Shown here in pieces: positions 11,838 through 21,511 of a DNA stretch of 64,000 nt. Source of the DNA: Whalleya microplaca (taxonomy: Eukaryota; Ascomycota; Sordariomycetes; Xylariales; Xylariaceae); NCBI GenBank assembly GCA_022497155.1, contig MU385773.1, positions 186,001-250,000 on the forward strand, given 5' to 3'. The translations under genes were made by a program, and so were the position numbers. Each line of letters opens with the position of its first letter. Within the stretch, counting starts at the first letter, position 1. Below the pieces are notes generated by a model. It ran no database searches. It saw nothing but the letters and a program-made list of their open reading frames with translations, and had not been told where the DNA came from.

Positions 11838-12318
11838 CAAGGTTGTAATCCACTCCACGCTAATCCACGCGTGGGCCATTTTGTAGGAGCCACTCCATTC
11901 CATTCCATTCCATCTGGCTTTGTTGCTAACTAATTTACGTTTACTTAAAGCTCTCGTAAGTAAAAGTAGGTAGGTAGGTAGACTAACTGTGGAGTAAAAA
12001 GCCTGCTGTTAGTAATTATTCGTAAAAATAGGGATATTGCTAACAGGTAGCGAGTATACCCTTACCTGTGGCTAGTACTATATACGCCTTACCCTTATGG
12101 CTAGTATACGCCTCACTCCTGTAGCTAATATACGCCCTCTCCTGTAGCTAGTGTACGCCGTATATCTGTGGCTAATTTACGTCCACTTTATGGCCACCCA
12201 CTCCATATAACCTTTTAGTGGATCTATTTAGTCCACTCCATATGACTTTATCGTGGATTAAAGTCCACCCATTTCACATGTGTGGCTGGTGGAGTGGGTG
12301 GAGTGGATTACAACCCTG
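11838..12318. mobile_element. Non-autonomous hAT-type MITE, 481 bp
   Basis: The element starts CAAGGTTGTAATCCACTCCA and its other end, read on the minus strand, starts CAGGGTTGTAATCCACTCCA. This is a terminal inverted repeat of about 21 bp with one mismatch, and it is flanked by perfect 8-bp direct repeats CGTACGAA. CA(A/G)GG-type termini with 8-bp target duplications are characteristic of hAT transposons. It has no transposase frame, so it must be mobilised in trans. Subterminal CCACTCC motifs recur inside both ends, as expected for transposase-binding repeats. The sharp ends and intact duplications suggest a relatively recent insertion. Confidence 0.88.
12060..12181. repeat. Degenerate 23-27 bp tandem repeat inside the MITE
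   Basis: About five units share the core CTGT(G/A)GCTA(G/A)T followed by (A)TACGCC. The copies end in TATACGCC, GTATACGCC, ATATACGCC and GTGTACGCC, and the last reads GCTAATTTACG. The array occupies the middle of the MITE. Confidence 0.7.
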
Positions 12319-12326
12319 CGTACGAA
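12319..12326. repeat. 8-bp target-site duplication, right
   Basis: An exact copy of CGTACGAA, adjoining the right terminal inverted repeat of the hAT-type MITE. Its partner is at 11830-11837. Confidence 0.85.
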
Positions 12327-12903
12327 AATCACCGACCAGACTTGTATAGCTCCTATCGCCGCTCATTGTCACGGCGTAAATATTTGAGGGCCGTGATACT
12401 CCAATGTATAGGCCTTTCTTCGTATACGTTTGTTGGCTCTAATATGTTCGGAGATACCTAGGAAAAACATAACGGATTTCCGACTAAGCCTTGCTTCAAG
12501 ATTACCATTCCGTCTTCCTATCTTGAAGCGCGGATGCTGCGGGCACGGGATCAAATGAAATCATTGTGGCTGAATTTACTCTCATTAATGACTTGTAATA
12601 GAAACCTTATTGGTGTAACGTGGTTCTTACAAGTGTTAGATAAGCTTTCAGTAGGCAATGCACAACGGTGAGTGGCAAAGCGGTTATTTCCGCTAATTCC
12701 ATCTAGGGATTACAGCAACATCAAACTTCCTAACACCGACGAATGAGAATCATATACATGATGAAAGAGGAAATCAAAGTGAATATAAAATAAATAAGAA
12801 GGCTGAGGTAGAGAAATTCTGGAAGATAATCTCATCATCCTAAATCTCCTGCCTTCTTTTATATGCATCATCTACATAAGACATAATAAGTACAAACACC
12901 AAA
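12327..12903. other. Intergenic, promoter of the short-chain dehydrogenase
   Basis: No gene supported. The last 150 bases before the start codon at 12904 are AT-rich with a run of C/T and CA sequence typical of a fungal leader. A TATA-like TTTATATGCA lies near 12858. Confidence 0.5.
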
Positions 12904-14041
12904 ATGACGGTTACAACAACACATCCCGAGTTTGGTCACGACACCGAGGCCTTGGAAGTCGCTAAGGCTTTTGCTGAAGGAATCCGCGGTAAGACCATAA
13001 TCGTAACGGGTGTGAACCGTGGAGGGATTGGATACTCAACTACGGAGGCCTTTGTAAGTCATACCACTTCCACTGTAGCCTTACCTCATCTCATTATATG
13101 TCACATAGGCCTCCCAGTCTCCCGCCCGCATTATCATTGCCGGCCGCACTCCATCCAAGATCCAAGAGAGCATCGACGCACTCAAGGCCCAATACCCCGA
13201 CGTCGAATACCGCCCTCTCATACTGGATCTATCCAAGCAAAAGGCCGTCCGCGCCGCCGCGAGCGAAGTCCTCTCCTGGTCCGACGTGCCCACCATCGAC
13301 ATCATCGTGAACAGCGCGGGGATCATGAACCTCCCCGAGCGCACGATCAGCGAGGACGGCATCGAGATGCACTTCGCCACCAACCACCTGGGGCACTTCC
13401 TGTTCACCTGCCTGCTCATGCCGAAGCTGCTCAAGGCCGCGCAGGGCAGCCCGAGGGGCGCCACGCGCATCGTCAACGTCACCTCGGGCTCGCCGACGTT
13501 CGCCGGCATGCGCTGGAGCGACACCAACTTCGAGAAGAAGAACAAGGACCTTCCCCCCGAGGACCAGCCCCCTTACAAATTGCACGAGGCGTGGGGCGAG
13601 GTTGACCCCGAGGAACAGTCCTATCTGCCGCTCGAGGGCTACAACCAGAGCAAGGTGGCTAATGTGCTGTTCAGTATCGCGGCCACTAAGCGCCTGTATG
13701 AAAAATTCGGTATCTTGAGCTTGTCGGTTCATCCGGGGGTCATACCCACTGAGCTGGGTAGAGTCATGTTGCCGGTGACTCTGGCGGCAGTCCAGCGCAT
13801 GGTTGAGCAGGGAGTGTTTGTATACAAGACCCTGGGTGCAGGAGGGGCGACGAGTCTTGTGGCTGCGTTGGACCCGAAGCTGAAGATGAATGGGACTAAG
13901 GACGGCAAGGAGAATTATGGGGCTTATCTTATGGATTGTCAAGTTTCTGACGAGGCGCTGCCCAGGTCAACCTCTAGTAGTGAAGCTGAGAGACTCTGGA
14001 AGCTTTCCGAAGAGTTAGTCAAGGAGAAGTTTGCTTGGTGA
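12904..14041 (+). CDS. Short-chain dehydrogenase/reductase
   Basis: Two exons, 12904-13053 and 13109-14041, encode 360 residues. The intron has GTAAGT and CATAG borders and phase 0. The Rossmann motif TGVNRGGIG lies near residue 36, NSAG follows strand 4, the catalytic Ser is in NVTSGSP, and the active-site YNQSK carries the Tyr and Lys. This is a classical-type SDR resembling retinol dehydrogenase or WW-domain oxidoreductase-like fungal proteins that use NAD(P)H on a ketone or alcohol. The substrate cannot be told from sequence. An extra Gly in the cofactor loop (GGIG) is usual for this fungal subgroup. The 3' half keeps the GC-rich codon use of a functional gene. The nearest neighbours (SIN1, an O-methyltransferase) do not form an obvious pathway with it. 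Confidence 0.88.
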
Positions 14042-15977
14042 AGGGGTAAGATTGACCAGGATGGGTAACTTGTCTCGATTTGTTCACGTATTTACTCCGC
14101 TTATTCCTTAACATCTAGTTTTGACATTGCTACATGGTATGGTGTGCTTTATATTATAGTATTTATTGTTAGGGAAGTCTCAGCACTAGAGTCCGTGGGA
14201 GCAAAGGGCCTATACAGTGCCACAGCTTGTGGGGCGTACTAGCTACCCGGATCACTAGCCACCCCTTTAACCCGATTACTACAGAATTCAGCTTCTTATG
14301 ACCAGTTGCACTATCACGCACGATGAGGGCAATATTGGGCTGTTTAGGGTCTGGTGTGGAAGCACCGCAGCAGCCGGCGAGGTCCATGTTGGCCTTTTGG
14401 GCGCTTGCTAATGCCTGCCTTGCCGACTCCATGTCCGGATTGGCTTGTAGCGAACACTGCTTGAAATGCACGTCTAAATTCATATAACGGCGAGCGGCTC
14501 GCCGCTAGCCCGCGTCCGACGCTTCGTGTCACGTGATCCCTGCACACCATGTATGTGGCAACTAGTGGATGCATAAAGTGTATTGATGAAGGATGGATGG
14601 TAGGTACTGCGTAGCAGTACCATCCATAACTATGGACTACCTGTGTGGGTCACGTGAGTGACCCACATGTCACGTGACAATGTATTCATATCGTACCCAC
14701 TGTTAGTACTAGCTTAGAGTCTACTATCTACAACAACACAATACATCAACGGATCACATATCCTGACACTTCGGTGCCTATCGGGGCTCCGAGCTAAACA
14801 ACTACCTCTACCTAGGTAGTATCGATGCCCCACTGTATAAGGCAACGTCCGATGCCTAGCCGTCGATGATCTAGATGTGAAGTTAGTTAAAGCTTGAAGT
14901 TCTTCATTTGGGTCAGTCTAGTCATACAGTTCCGCTGCATGGAAATCTACTAGTACGTCTTTGTCGTTCGCAAAAATAGTTGATCTCTGATCCCACATAG
15001 GTGTCAATGCCGTGCCGCCGTCTCCCCTCTCCTCTTTTTGCTGCGATCATGCTATTCCCACAAGCCTCTCGCTCGTTGTCTCTTGGTTGCCAATATATGT
15101 TGTAGCCGTCTCGACTATGCCACTAGTGTCTGTAACGATACATTTGATTGTGTGATTTGCTTTGTCATAATTCCTCCATCGTCTTGTTCTCGGGTGTGGG
15201 GTTCCCGATCGACCCTTCTAGGACGGGAGTACCCTAGGCCACCGCCGTCTTTGAACGATTCAAAGTGTCGTATATCGGCCGTATGTCTGCGATGAGAATC
15301 AAAAGTATCTCGTATTAACCCCACAAAAGAATACAGCACCAGTGTTAGAGAACTACTGATCTACCTTCTGCTTGAAATTTTTTCAAAACATGAATGGAAT
15401 ATACCTAGGTAGGATGTGCGGCGTTTTCCCCTGTTACAAGTTAAAGCCGACATTTGTTAATCTGTAATAAGAGTATATAATTCCAAAGTCAGCCGAGGTC
15501 GGACTAGGTCAGCTAGTCAATTAGGTAGGTTACATCTGTCCGTATAGCCAAGACGTGCTCGCCACTTACTAGGTATATTGAGCGTAGGAATAGATGGTAC
15601 CGAGGATCTTATCTTATCAGATCCGATCCTTCCGGATCAATAAAGGCCTTACTACTAATAAGTACCTGAGGATACTACACATCCTACCTAATAGGCTATT
15701 ACACTTCACATGGGACAGGCTAAGAATACGTCATTGATATACATAAGAAATAAAGCATCTCCAAATTCAAGATGTTGACTGTCAATGACTCTCGATGAAT
15801 ATTAATTGGGATCTCTGGTTAATTTATTTGTATGAACTAGAGTGGCTCGCCAACATGTGACTCAGAGCTATGTTCTATAAATACAGCAGCGGATGGATAG
15901 GATATATTAATGTATCCAAATTTCAGGATTTAGTTCTGACGGATAATCAAGGCCATCATCTAACATCCCAAACTGGC
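14042..15977. other. Intergenic with palindromic regulatory-like or repeat sequence
   Basis: No supported gene. Between about 14.48 and 14.76 kb lies a cluster of hairpins and TCACGTGA palindromes, listed separately. One is the perfect inverted repeat GTGGGTCAC-GTGA-GTGACCCAC; others are GGTACTGC/GCAGTACC and CGGCGAG/CTCGCCG. The stretch resembles fungal LTR sequence (for example ACAACAACACAATACATCAAC near 14730) but has no paired copy here. Two overlapping minus-strand frames at 14169-14574 are short and unlike any family I know. TACCTAGGTA occurs at 14809-14818 and 15402-15411. Confidence 0.45.
14529..14677. promoter_or_regulatory. Cluster of three TCACGTGA palindromes
   Basis: TCACGTGA occurs at 14529-14536, 14650-14657 and 14670-14677. 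CACGTG E-boxes with these flanks are the preferred sites of fungal bHLH proteins of the Cbf1/Pho4 and SREBP-like types. The cluster lies between an SDR gene ending at 14041 and an O-methyltransferase whose start is nearly 3 kb away, so it is not next to either start codon. It may belong to a repeat rather than a promoter. Confidence 0.4.
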
Positions 15978-17462
15978 TCACCCGCGCCACACAGCCTCGA
16001 CCATTGCAAAGAAGTCCTCTGGCCTAGCCTTGACATTAGTCACGTCAAAACGCTCGTCCGCAAGTTTGAATATCTTGGACCACGCTTCAACCGGGCGCTC
16101 CTTTGCGTTGAAAAGTGCCATTATTCTCAAATCCGTTGCCGTGCCCATCTGCCTGATCGACCGAGGCAAGGACGGCGTTTCCGCTTCTCCCCGTTCGCCA
16201 ATGTATTCGAATATAATGACACGAGCACCAGGCTTCAAGGCTGGAATCAAGGCCCGCAATATCTGAGCGGACTCGTGGTCCGGCCAGTCGTGGAGGATCA
16301 GCTTGAATATATAGATATCGGCCTGGATGGGTTGCGGCTTGAAGAAGTCGTGTGCCACGAACGATACTCGATCCTTGACATCCTCAGGTAGGTTTGCCTC
16401 GAATACCGGCTGGACCTTTGGTAGGTCTTGGACGACGATGTTGAGATCAGGGAATTTGCGCGCAAGTGCTGTGGCATCATAGCCTCCTGAACCGCCCATC
16501 TAGATAAAGGCTGTTAGCAAGCGTATGGATATGAATGAGAAACATGACACATCTATTGAGTTGCTCCAACGTAAAATTTCACTCACATCAACTACCTTGA
16601 CCTTCCCTGCAGCCTTCCAGTCCTGGGCATCTCGGACAATTCCCTCGAGGTGGAAGATCTCCTTGACATAGTTCATGAACTCGACGAATGTCGCTTGTCG
16701 CCACCCCTGCTTCTCTCCCTCACCGTCCGTTTCAAGAAGTTCCCACGAATTGGTTTGATTGCCAAATTGCCCGCCCTTGAAAAGCAGAGCGAATGATGTC
16801 TCTTTCATGTCTTGAGTAAGAGCCGGCTTTCCTCGGCTGTATCGATCCAAAGCTTGATTCAAGATCATCGTTGGCGCACCCGAGACATCAAGGACCGTAG
16901 ACACGAGAGCTTGAAGCCCGGCAGAGCGAGCAAGCGCTGCTGAACGAGATGTGTGCACGATGCGTGACGATGACTTCCCAGTTTCTGTCTCGGCGAATAT
17001 GCGGAGAGTCACCGCGTGCTGCAAGACGCGCCGGACGACATCTTCCGGGAGCGATACGTGTTGTGCGATCTCACTGTACGAGGCGGAGCCGTCTACAGGC
17101 ACAGCAGACCAAAAGTTGAAAAAATTCAGAACATTAAGGCATGAGGCATCGGGCATAACCTGTCAATGTTAGAAGACAACCATGCTTTCACGCAATATGG
17201 GAGGATGAATCCTTACAGTGTGAACGTAGTTGAAAATGCTCTCGCTTGGACCTTGGGTTAGGTACCACATATCATTCAACGCGTCCGTAAGTTGCTGTCG
17301 CACCGTGAAGATCTCTGCATTCAAGCCATTATAGTTAGTTGGACTGTCAGCAGCGAAGGTCGCTTCTGGGATATTGTTCTCTTTGAGGAAGCGGGTAAAA
17401 GTCTCCGAAAGTTCGGTGATCTTGGCCGCAAGGCTGCTGATCGTCGGTTGCGAGTACGCCAT
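15978..17462 (-). CDS. SAM-dependent O-methyltransferase (secondary-metabolism type)
   Basis: Three exons, 17462-17217, 17159-16587 and 16499-15978, encode 446 residues with phase-0 introns of 57 and 87 nt. The N-terminal part (about 70-170) is a winged-helix dimerisation region (PEDVVRRVLQHAVTLRIF). The SAM-binding glycine motif straddles the second intron as VVD then MGGSGGYDA. Downstream are VVQDLP, the DRVSFVAHDFF acidic pocket and the catalytic-base region FKLILHDWPDHES, with the His that deprotonates the substrate hydroxyl. This is the plant-COMT-like family (Methyltransf_2) used on aromatic polyketides and related compounds, for example sterigmatocystin O-methyltransferase-like enzymes. 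No polyketide synthase, NRPS or pathway regulator lies nearby, so it is either a lone tailoring enzyme or the edge of a dispersed cluster. Confidence 0.9.
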
Positions 17463-20400
17463 TGTTGGATATAGCCAAGCCTATGCTACTCGAGGGGAAA
17501 GAGAAGTAACGCAACGTGAATATCGAAAAGATGAAAGCCCTAAGAAACTGAGCCGCATTCGAATGAGTTTATAGGCACGGGTTTACTTCATCCTGCTCCC
17601 CTAAGTCCGCGGCCGGAGCTCCTCAACCTTACTCCTTCTTATTTGGTAATAGAGCCGGCAAGCTGGAACCTTGGCGCGGGATCTCATGATGGAACTTGTT
17701 TGTGAATTAACTCATATACCCTATAGTAACATAACATCTGATCACCATAGCTTAGGTAATGCCTAGACCCTGGAGGTGAGACTAGGGTATTTCCTAGCGT
17801 AATCCTTAAACTAGTCTAGAACTTCTTGTTTGATAATTTGAACGACGAGAGTGGAACATAGGTTGGTAGCTTACTCTCGGGGTGGAGGTCTACTACATTT
17901 GTTCTCATTAGTGGATCTTTAATACGAGCTTTTGAGGAGGTGGAGGAGGTAGTGTTGGAAAAGTACCGTACTTCTCCGACAGATACTGTATTATACCGAA
18001 ACCCCATGTGAAAATACCTATAAAAATTCATCGCTTAAATCATGGAGCTTGAGCCATTTAGAGTGACTGGTGAATGATGAGTGTTTATTGAATAGCAACA
18101 AGTTATGATAGTTCATGATATAATGTTGGCGAAGCATTTGTCACAGCTTCATGTTCGCTGATTCAAAAATGCTGTTTTTTACGTACATGAACCAGCACGT
18201 TTCTTATTGAACAATATTATAATACAATTGAAAAGAGGGGTTTCATCCCTCATTCTGCAAAATGATTGATCAGATAAGATTATCTTATCAATGTAGCCAC
18301 CCTGTTCAGCTAAGCCACTAGAAATCAGACTAGCATTAGCTATATCGCTTAACACGCCTAAAGGGTGCTGCAATTGGATTAATTACCTTCGCCATATACA
18401 AAGTTTATGAGTTACTCATGCTCGATTGCCACTTGATATACTAACACAATGGTGCATTTTCATCAAGTATCTATTTTGTATTCGTCTACATGACAGTGCG
18501 TATTAGCTATATATGTGTTTATCTACATGTTAACCTAAGCCACTTGCTTTTCTTGTACTTTTTTGCCAATTACTTGTTACAACCACCCATTCCTGAATAT
18601 CCCCGCAACCAGCTACCACGTGATTTATGGTCGCCAAGAGGAATAGTGGCTTGGCGTCCAAGTTCCATTTACTAGGAAGCTATTCAGATATAAAAGACTG
18701 TGTTTCGCCATCCCTTAGATAGTCTCTCTTTTGCTAGCCAGCGATCAATCTAAGTATTTTACCTTTCACGCCTTCTGTTATCTCAAATCAAGACCTGTGG
18801 TAACGGCTTCGTTACATTACTATTACTAATCAAAGCGCAACGCCTCTTGGGTGAGGTAGGCAATATAGCCAACGCTAGTGAATAAACGATTCTTAATAGT
18901 GTCTTTCCAGCCACATACGGTCATTAACCCACTAGCGTGAGCTCTGCAAAACTTGTTCCATTCGCTCCTATTTAGTATATAGACACTACTATTCCGAACA
19001 TGTATGAATGAGTATAGAGCCCAGAAACATGCTCTCTCACTCTAGACCGATTCAAAACTGGTGTTCTTAGCCAGAAGGATCTGTCTAATCTACCCGAGTC
19101 CTAGAGCGACCCAAAGCAGTACTTGACAGGGGTCTTTATGTCACCATCACATTGTACTTTTGCATTTCTGTAGCCGAGGAAAAATAGTGACAAGAACCTT
19201 GCCGACCTATATAATGAAATGTCTCAAACAACGGTGCCCTTGGCTGAACTAATCACAATCCACTCACTCTAAACTACGTATAGTCTAGCAGAACAAATAC
19301 TAGTCCTATAATACAAATCTTACCAGAACGAAATTGTCACTCCTATATTGACATCATACTCGGTACCTTATGTACGTTATAGTGGTCAGGCCAAGACTTC
19401 GTTAGAACTCAAGAAGACCACTGACTACATATGGTGATTTTATCTAAGCCAACTACCCATCGAACTCGCTACACAGTTATTCACTTCCCGTTTTTAGGAC
19501 AATCATATGGCTCGGAAACCCTTCGGTTTGACCTGAGTCACATCTGATACTGCTGTCTTCGCCATCCTTTAAAGAATGAACGCAGATCATTTACTGCCTG
19601 TCTTTGATGGGTTTATTTATCTTACGTGATGAGGTCAGTTTGAAAACCTGCCTACAGAGAGGTAGAGTTTAAATGAAAAGCAAGGTTAAGAAGAAGAGTA
19701 AGGATGAGAAGAAGTAGCAGACAAAGTCACTCTAAATGTAAGATAATACCACACACGTCACCTGAAGATCCGTTAGGGGCCATGCTATTTTCAGATTACC
19801 CGTATGTATTCACTTGATTACCTCACCATGCCTTGAATTATTTTGAATCTTGTCACGATAATAGGGGTATTAAAGATCTCTTTTAAGCCTATGGATCTCG
19901 GAGCAATATAAAGAGATCTTCTGTAACTAGAAGATCCTTCGGATCTTAGATCTTTACACAATTTTACTTGAGTGATCACGGCAGCACCTAAAGGATCATT
20001 GCACACACTGTAACTGTGATAAATCTGTTCCTTAAGGATAATAGTAAAATGGACTAATACTTCTTATCATACTTCTGCAAGGTCCATTAAAAGGGGATCT
20101 GCCGATATGTTGCAGATTGTGCTTAAAATATCATTAGGCGAAAAGTCCTTCCCAACTATATGATACTCCATACACCCAATTTAACTCTATAGATAGACAA
20201 TTGCCATCTAGGGGGCTCATAGCAGCTTGTGATGCAGGGTGACTTCTCGTGACCGGATTACAACTCATATTATTGTTGCCCGGTTGTTATAACCCTGAGA
20301 CGAGACCAAGTATGTCCTGGCTTTTGAAACTTGCTTAGCATTGGTAGGTCATTTACTTTCAAACATCATAATTTTCACTAAAGTCAAGCTTCTTAAACAT

Positions 20401-20868
20401 TGTTGACCTGTGACGAACTGAAGCTCTAGTAGCTAGTGACCCCACTAGTCAATTCCCATTGCTGGACCCCTCTGACAAAAGGGCATCTAATATTTAAGGT
20501 GACACTTGAATATCTTATATTAGGATATATACCACAGCTGGATACGCCGACAGGTCGCATCAGGCTGTGACATGACCTTAAAAGTTTTGCATCCACCCAC
20601 AAGACTTCGGGTATCTTTTGGGTTAAAGCTGCATTGAGCGAGTTGTAGCGCTTCAATATTGGCACGTTTATTAGCACACTGTAGTGTCCACGTCGAGAAA
20701 AGCCCAGTCTTTGCAACACATGTTTCACAGCTAGACGTTGGAATATAGGTTAAGAAGTGATAACAAGGCTTCTGATACTTGTTTCGGGGCTTCATCTTCG
20801 AATATTGCTCCATAGATGTACGATAACGTCGACTGTTATACGGTGCGTCGGTGATTGGAGCTAAGGCC
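17463..20868. other. Gene-poor AT-rich region
   Basis: About 3.4 kb in which no frame has protein-like composition. Visible structures include short hairpins such as AAGATCC-TTC-GGATCTT near 19930 and a degenerate inverted pair around 20246-20312. The composition and lack of genes fit decayed transposon sequence, but no coding relic could be recognised. Confidence 0.5.
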
Positions 20869-21155
20869 TGTTGGAAGCCATACAGGAAGCAGGAATGCTA
20901 CAGGAACATATATATTGGATGCTGCTGGTTGTTATTCGATACTGTTGGAATGTATAACTACCTAACAAAAGGTATGACAGCCTGAAGGCGGCTACGTCGG
21001 CAACAAATATGTACCAGGAATACGTAGTACTGATGATGGCCTATATAAGGACCTGTCGCCTCCCATTAAAAACAAAAGACCGACAAGCACCTTATATTCC
21101 CTTGGAAATTATTAGCTAAATTGATATATTTTAAACCCATGTAAGCCCTTGTTAC
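20869..21155 (+). repeat. Dispersed LTR-like repeat, copy 2
   Basis: Begins TGTTGGAAGCC and matches copy 1 (3201-3540, minus strand) in order: GCAGGAATGCT, TTATTCGATACTGTTGGAAT, AACAAAAGGTATGA, GGCGGCTACGTCGGCAACA, GTACCAGGAATACGTA, TATATAAG.ACCTGT, and TTATTAGCTAAATTGATATA near the end. It lacks the 20-bp array expansion of copy 1. Its right edge meets the RIP-mutated phosphotransferase copy almost directly. Confidence 0.6.
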
Positions 21156-21164
21156 GAGCAGATG

Positions 21165-21500
21165 AGAGCTACCCCTTAGAAACACTTTAGTTTAAGGAAC
21201 ACTAGGTTTTAATATATAAGTAATATACGGTAACTTTTATATTAGCGACACTTTTTTTATTTAAGGAAAACCGTAATTTCTCGACTGGCAGGCTATTTAG
21301 GTCGGTTTTAAATTTTATAATATAATATATTTTATTTCGGGTAACTTAATTATTAAGTGTAAAAAAATATACGAAATGCGTATTTTAAATTATTACTTTA
21401 ACGCACTATCGAAATTAGGCAGTTTATTTTTTAATTATAAAGTTAAAAATATTTATAAATATATCATTTATATAAAAACCAAGTTATAATATCTTTATTA
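21165..21500 (+). pseudogene. RIP-mutated partial copy of the phosphotransferase gene at 31.9-33.2 kb
   Basis: This AT-rich stretch aligns base for base, in the same orientation, with about 32715-33060. Anchor blocks are TCTCGACTGGCAGGCTATTT against CCTCGACTGGCAGACTATTC, and ACGAAATGCGTATTTTAAAT against ACGAAATGCGTATCCTGGAA. Nearly all differences are C-to-T or G-to-A relative to the intact copy, with stops throughout. This is what repeat-induced point mutation produces after gene duplication. Only the region around and after the kinase catalytic motif is present. One 4-nt length difference lies just after the position of the in-frame stop in the other copy. It sits between LTR-like copy 2 and the 3' end of the CorA-like gene. 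Confidence 0.85.
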
Positions 21501-21511
21501 AATATAATAAG

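Noticed and set aside
14169..14574. Two overlapping minus-strand frames with some protein-like stretches
   Set aside because: Short, overlapping in different frames, no domain, no splice partners, and next to palindromic repeat-like sequence.
14560..14760. Solo LTR of a copia-like element
   Set aside because: The end resembles fungal copia LTRs, but no second copy, target duplication or internal coding region is seen in the window. Kept only as a possibility.
5911..17462. A secondary-metabolite gene cluster (reductase, dehydrogenase, O-methyltransferase)
   Set aside because: No backbone synthase, regulator or transporter is present. SIN1, a housekeeping gene, lies between the enzymes, and long AT-rich spacers and a MITE separate them.
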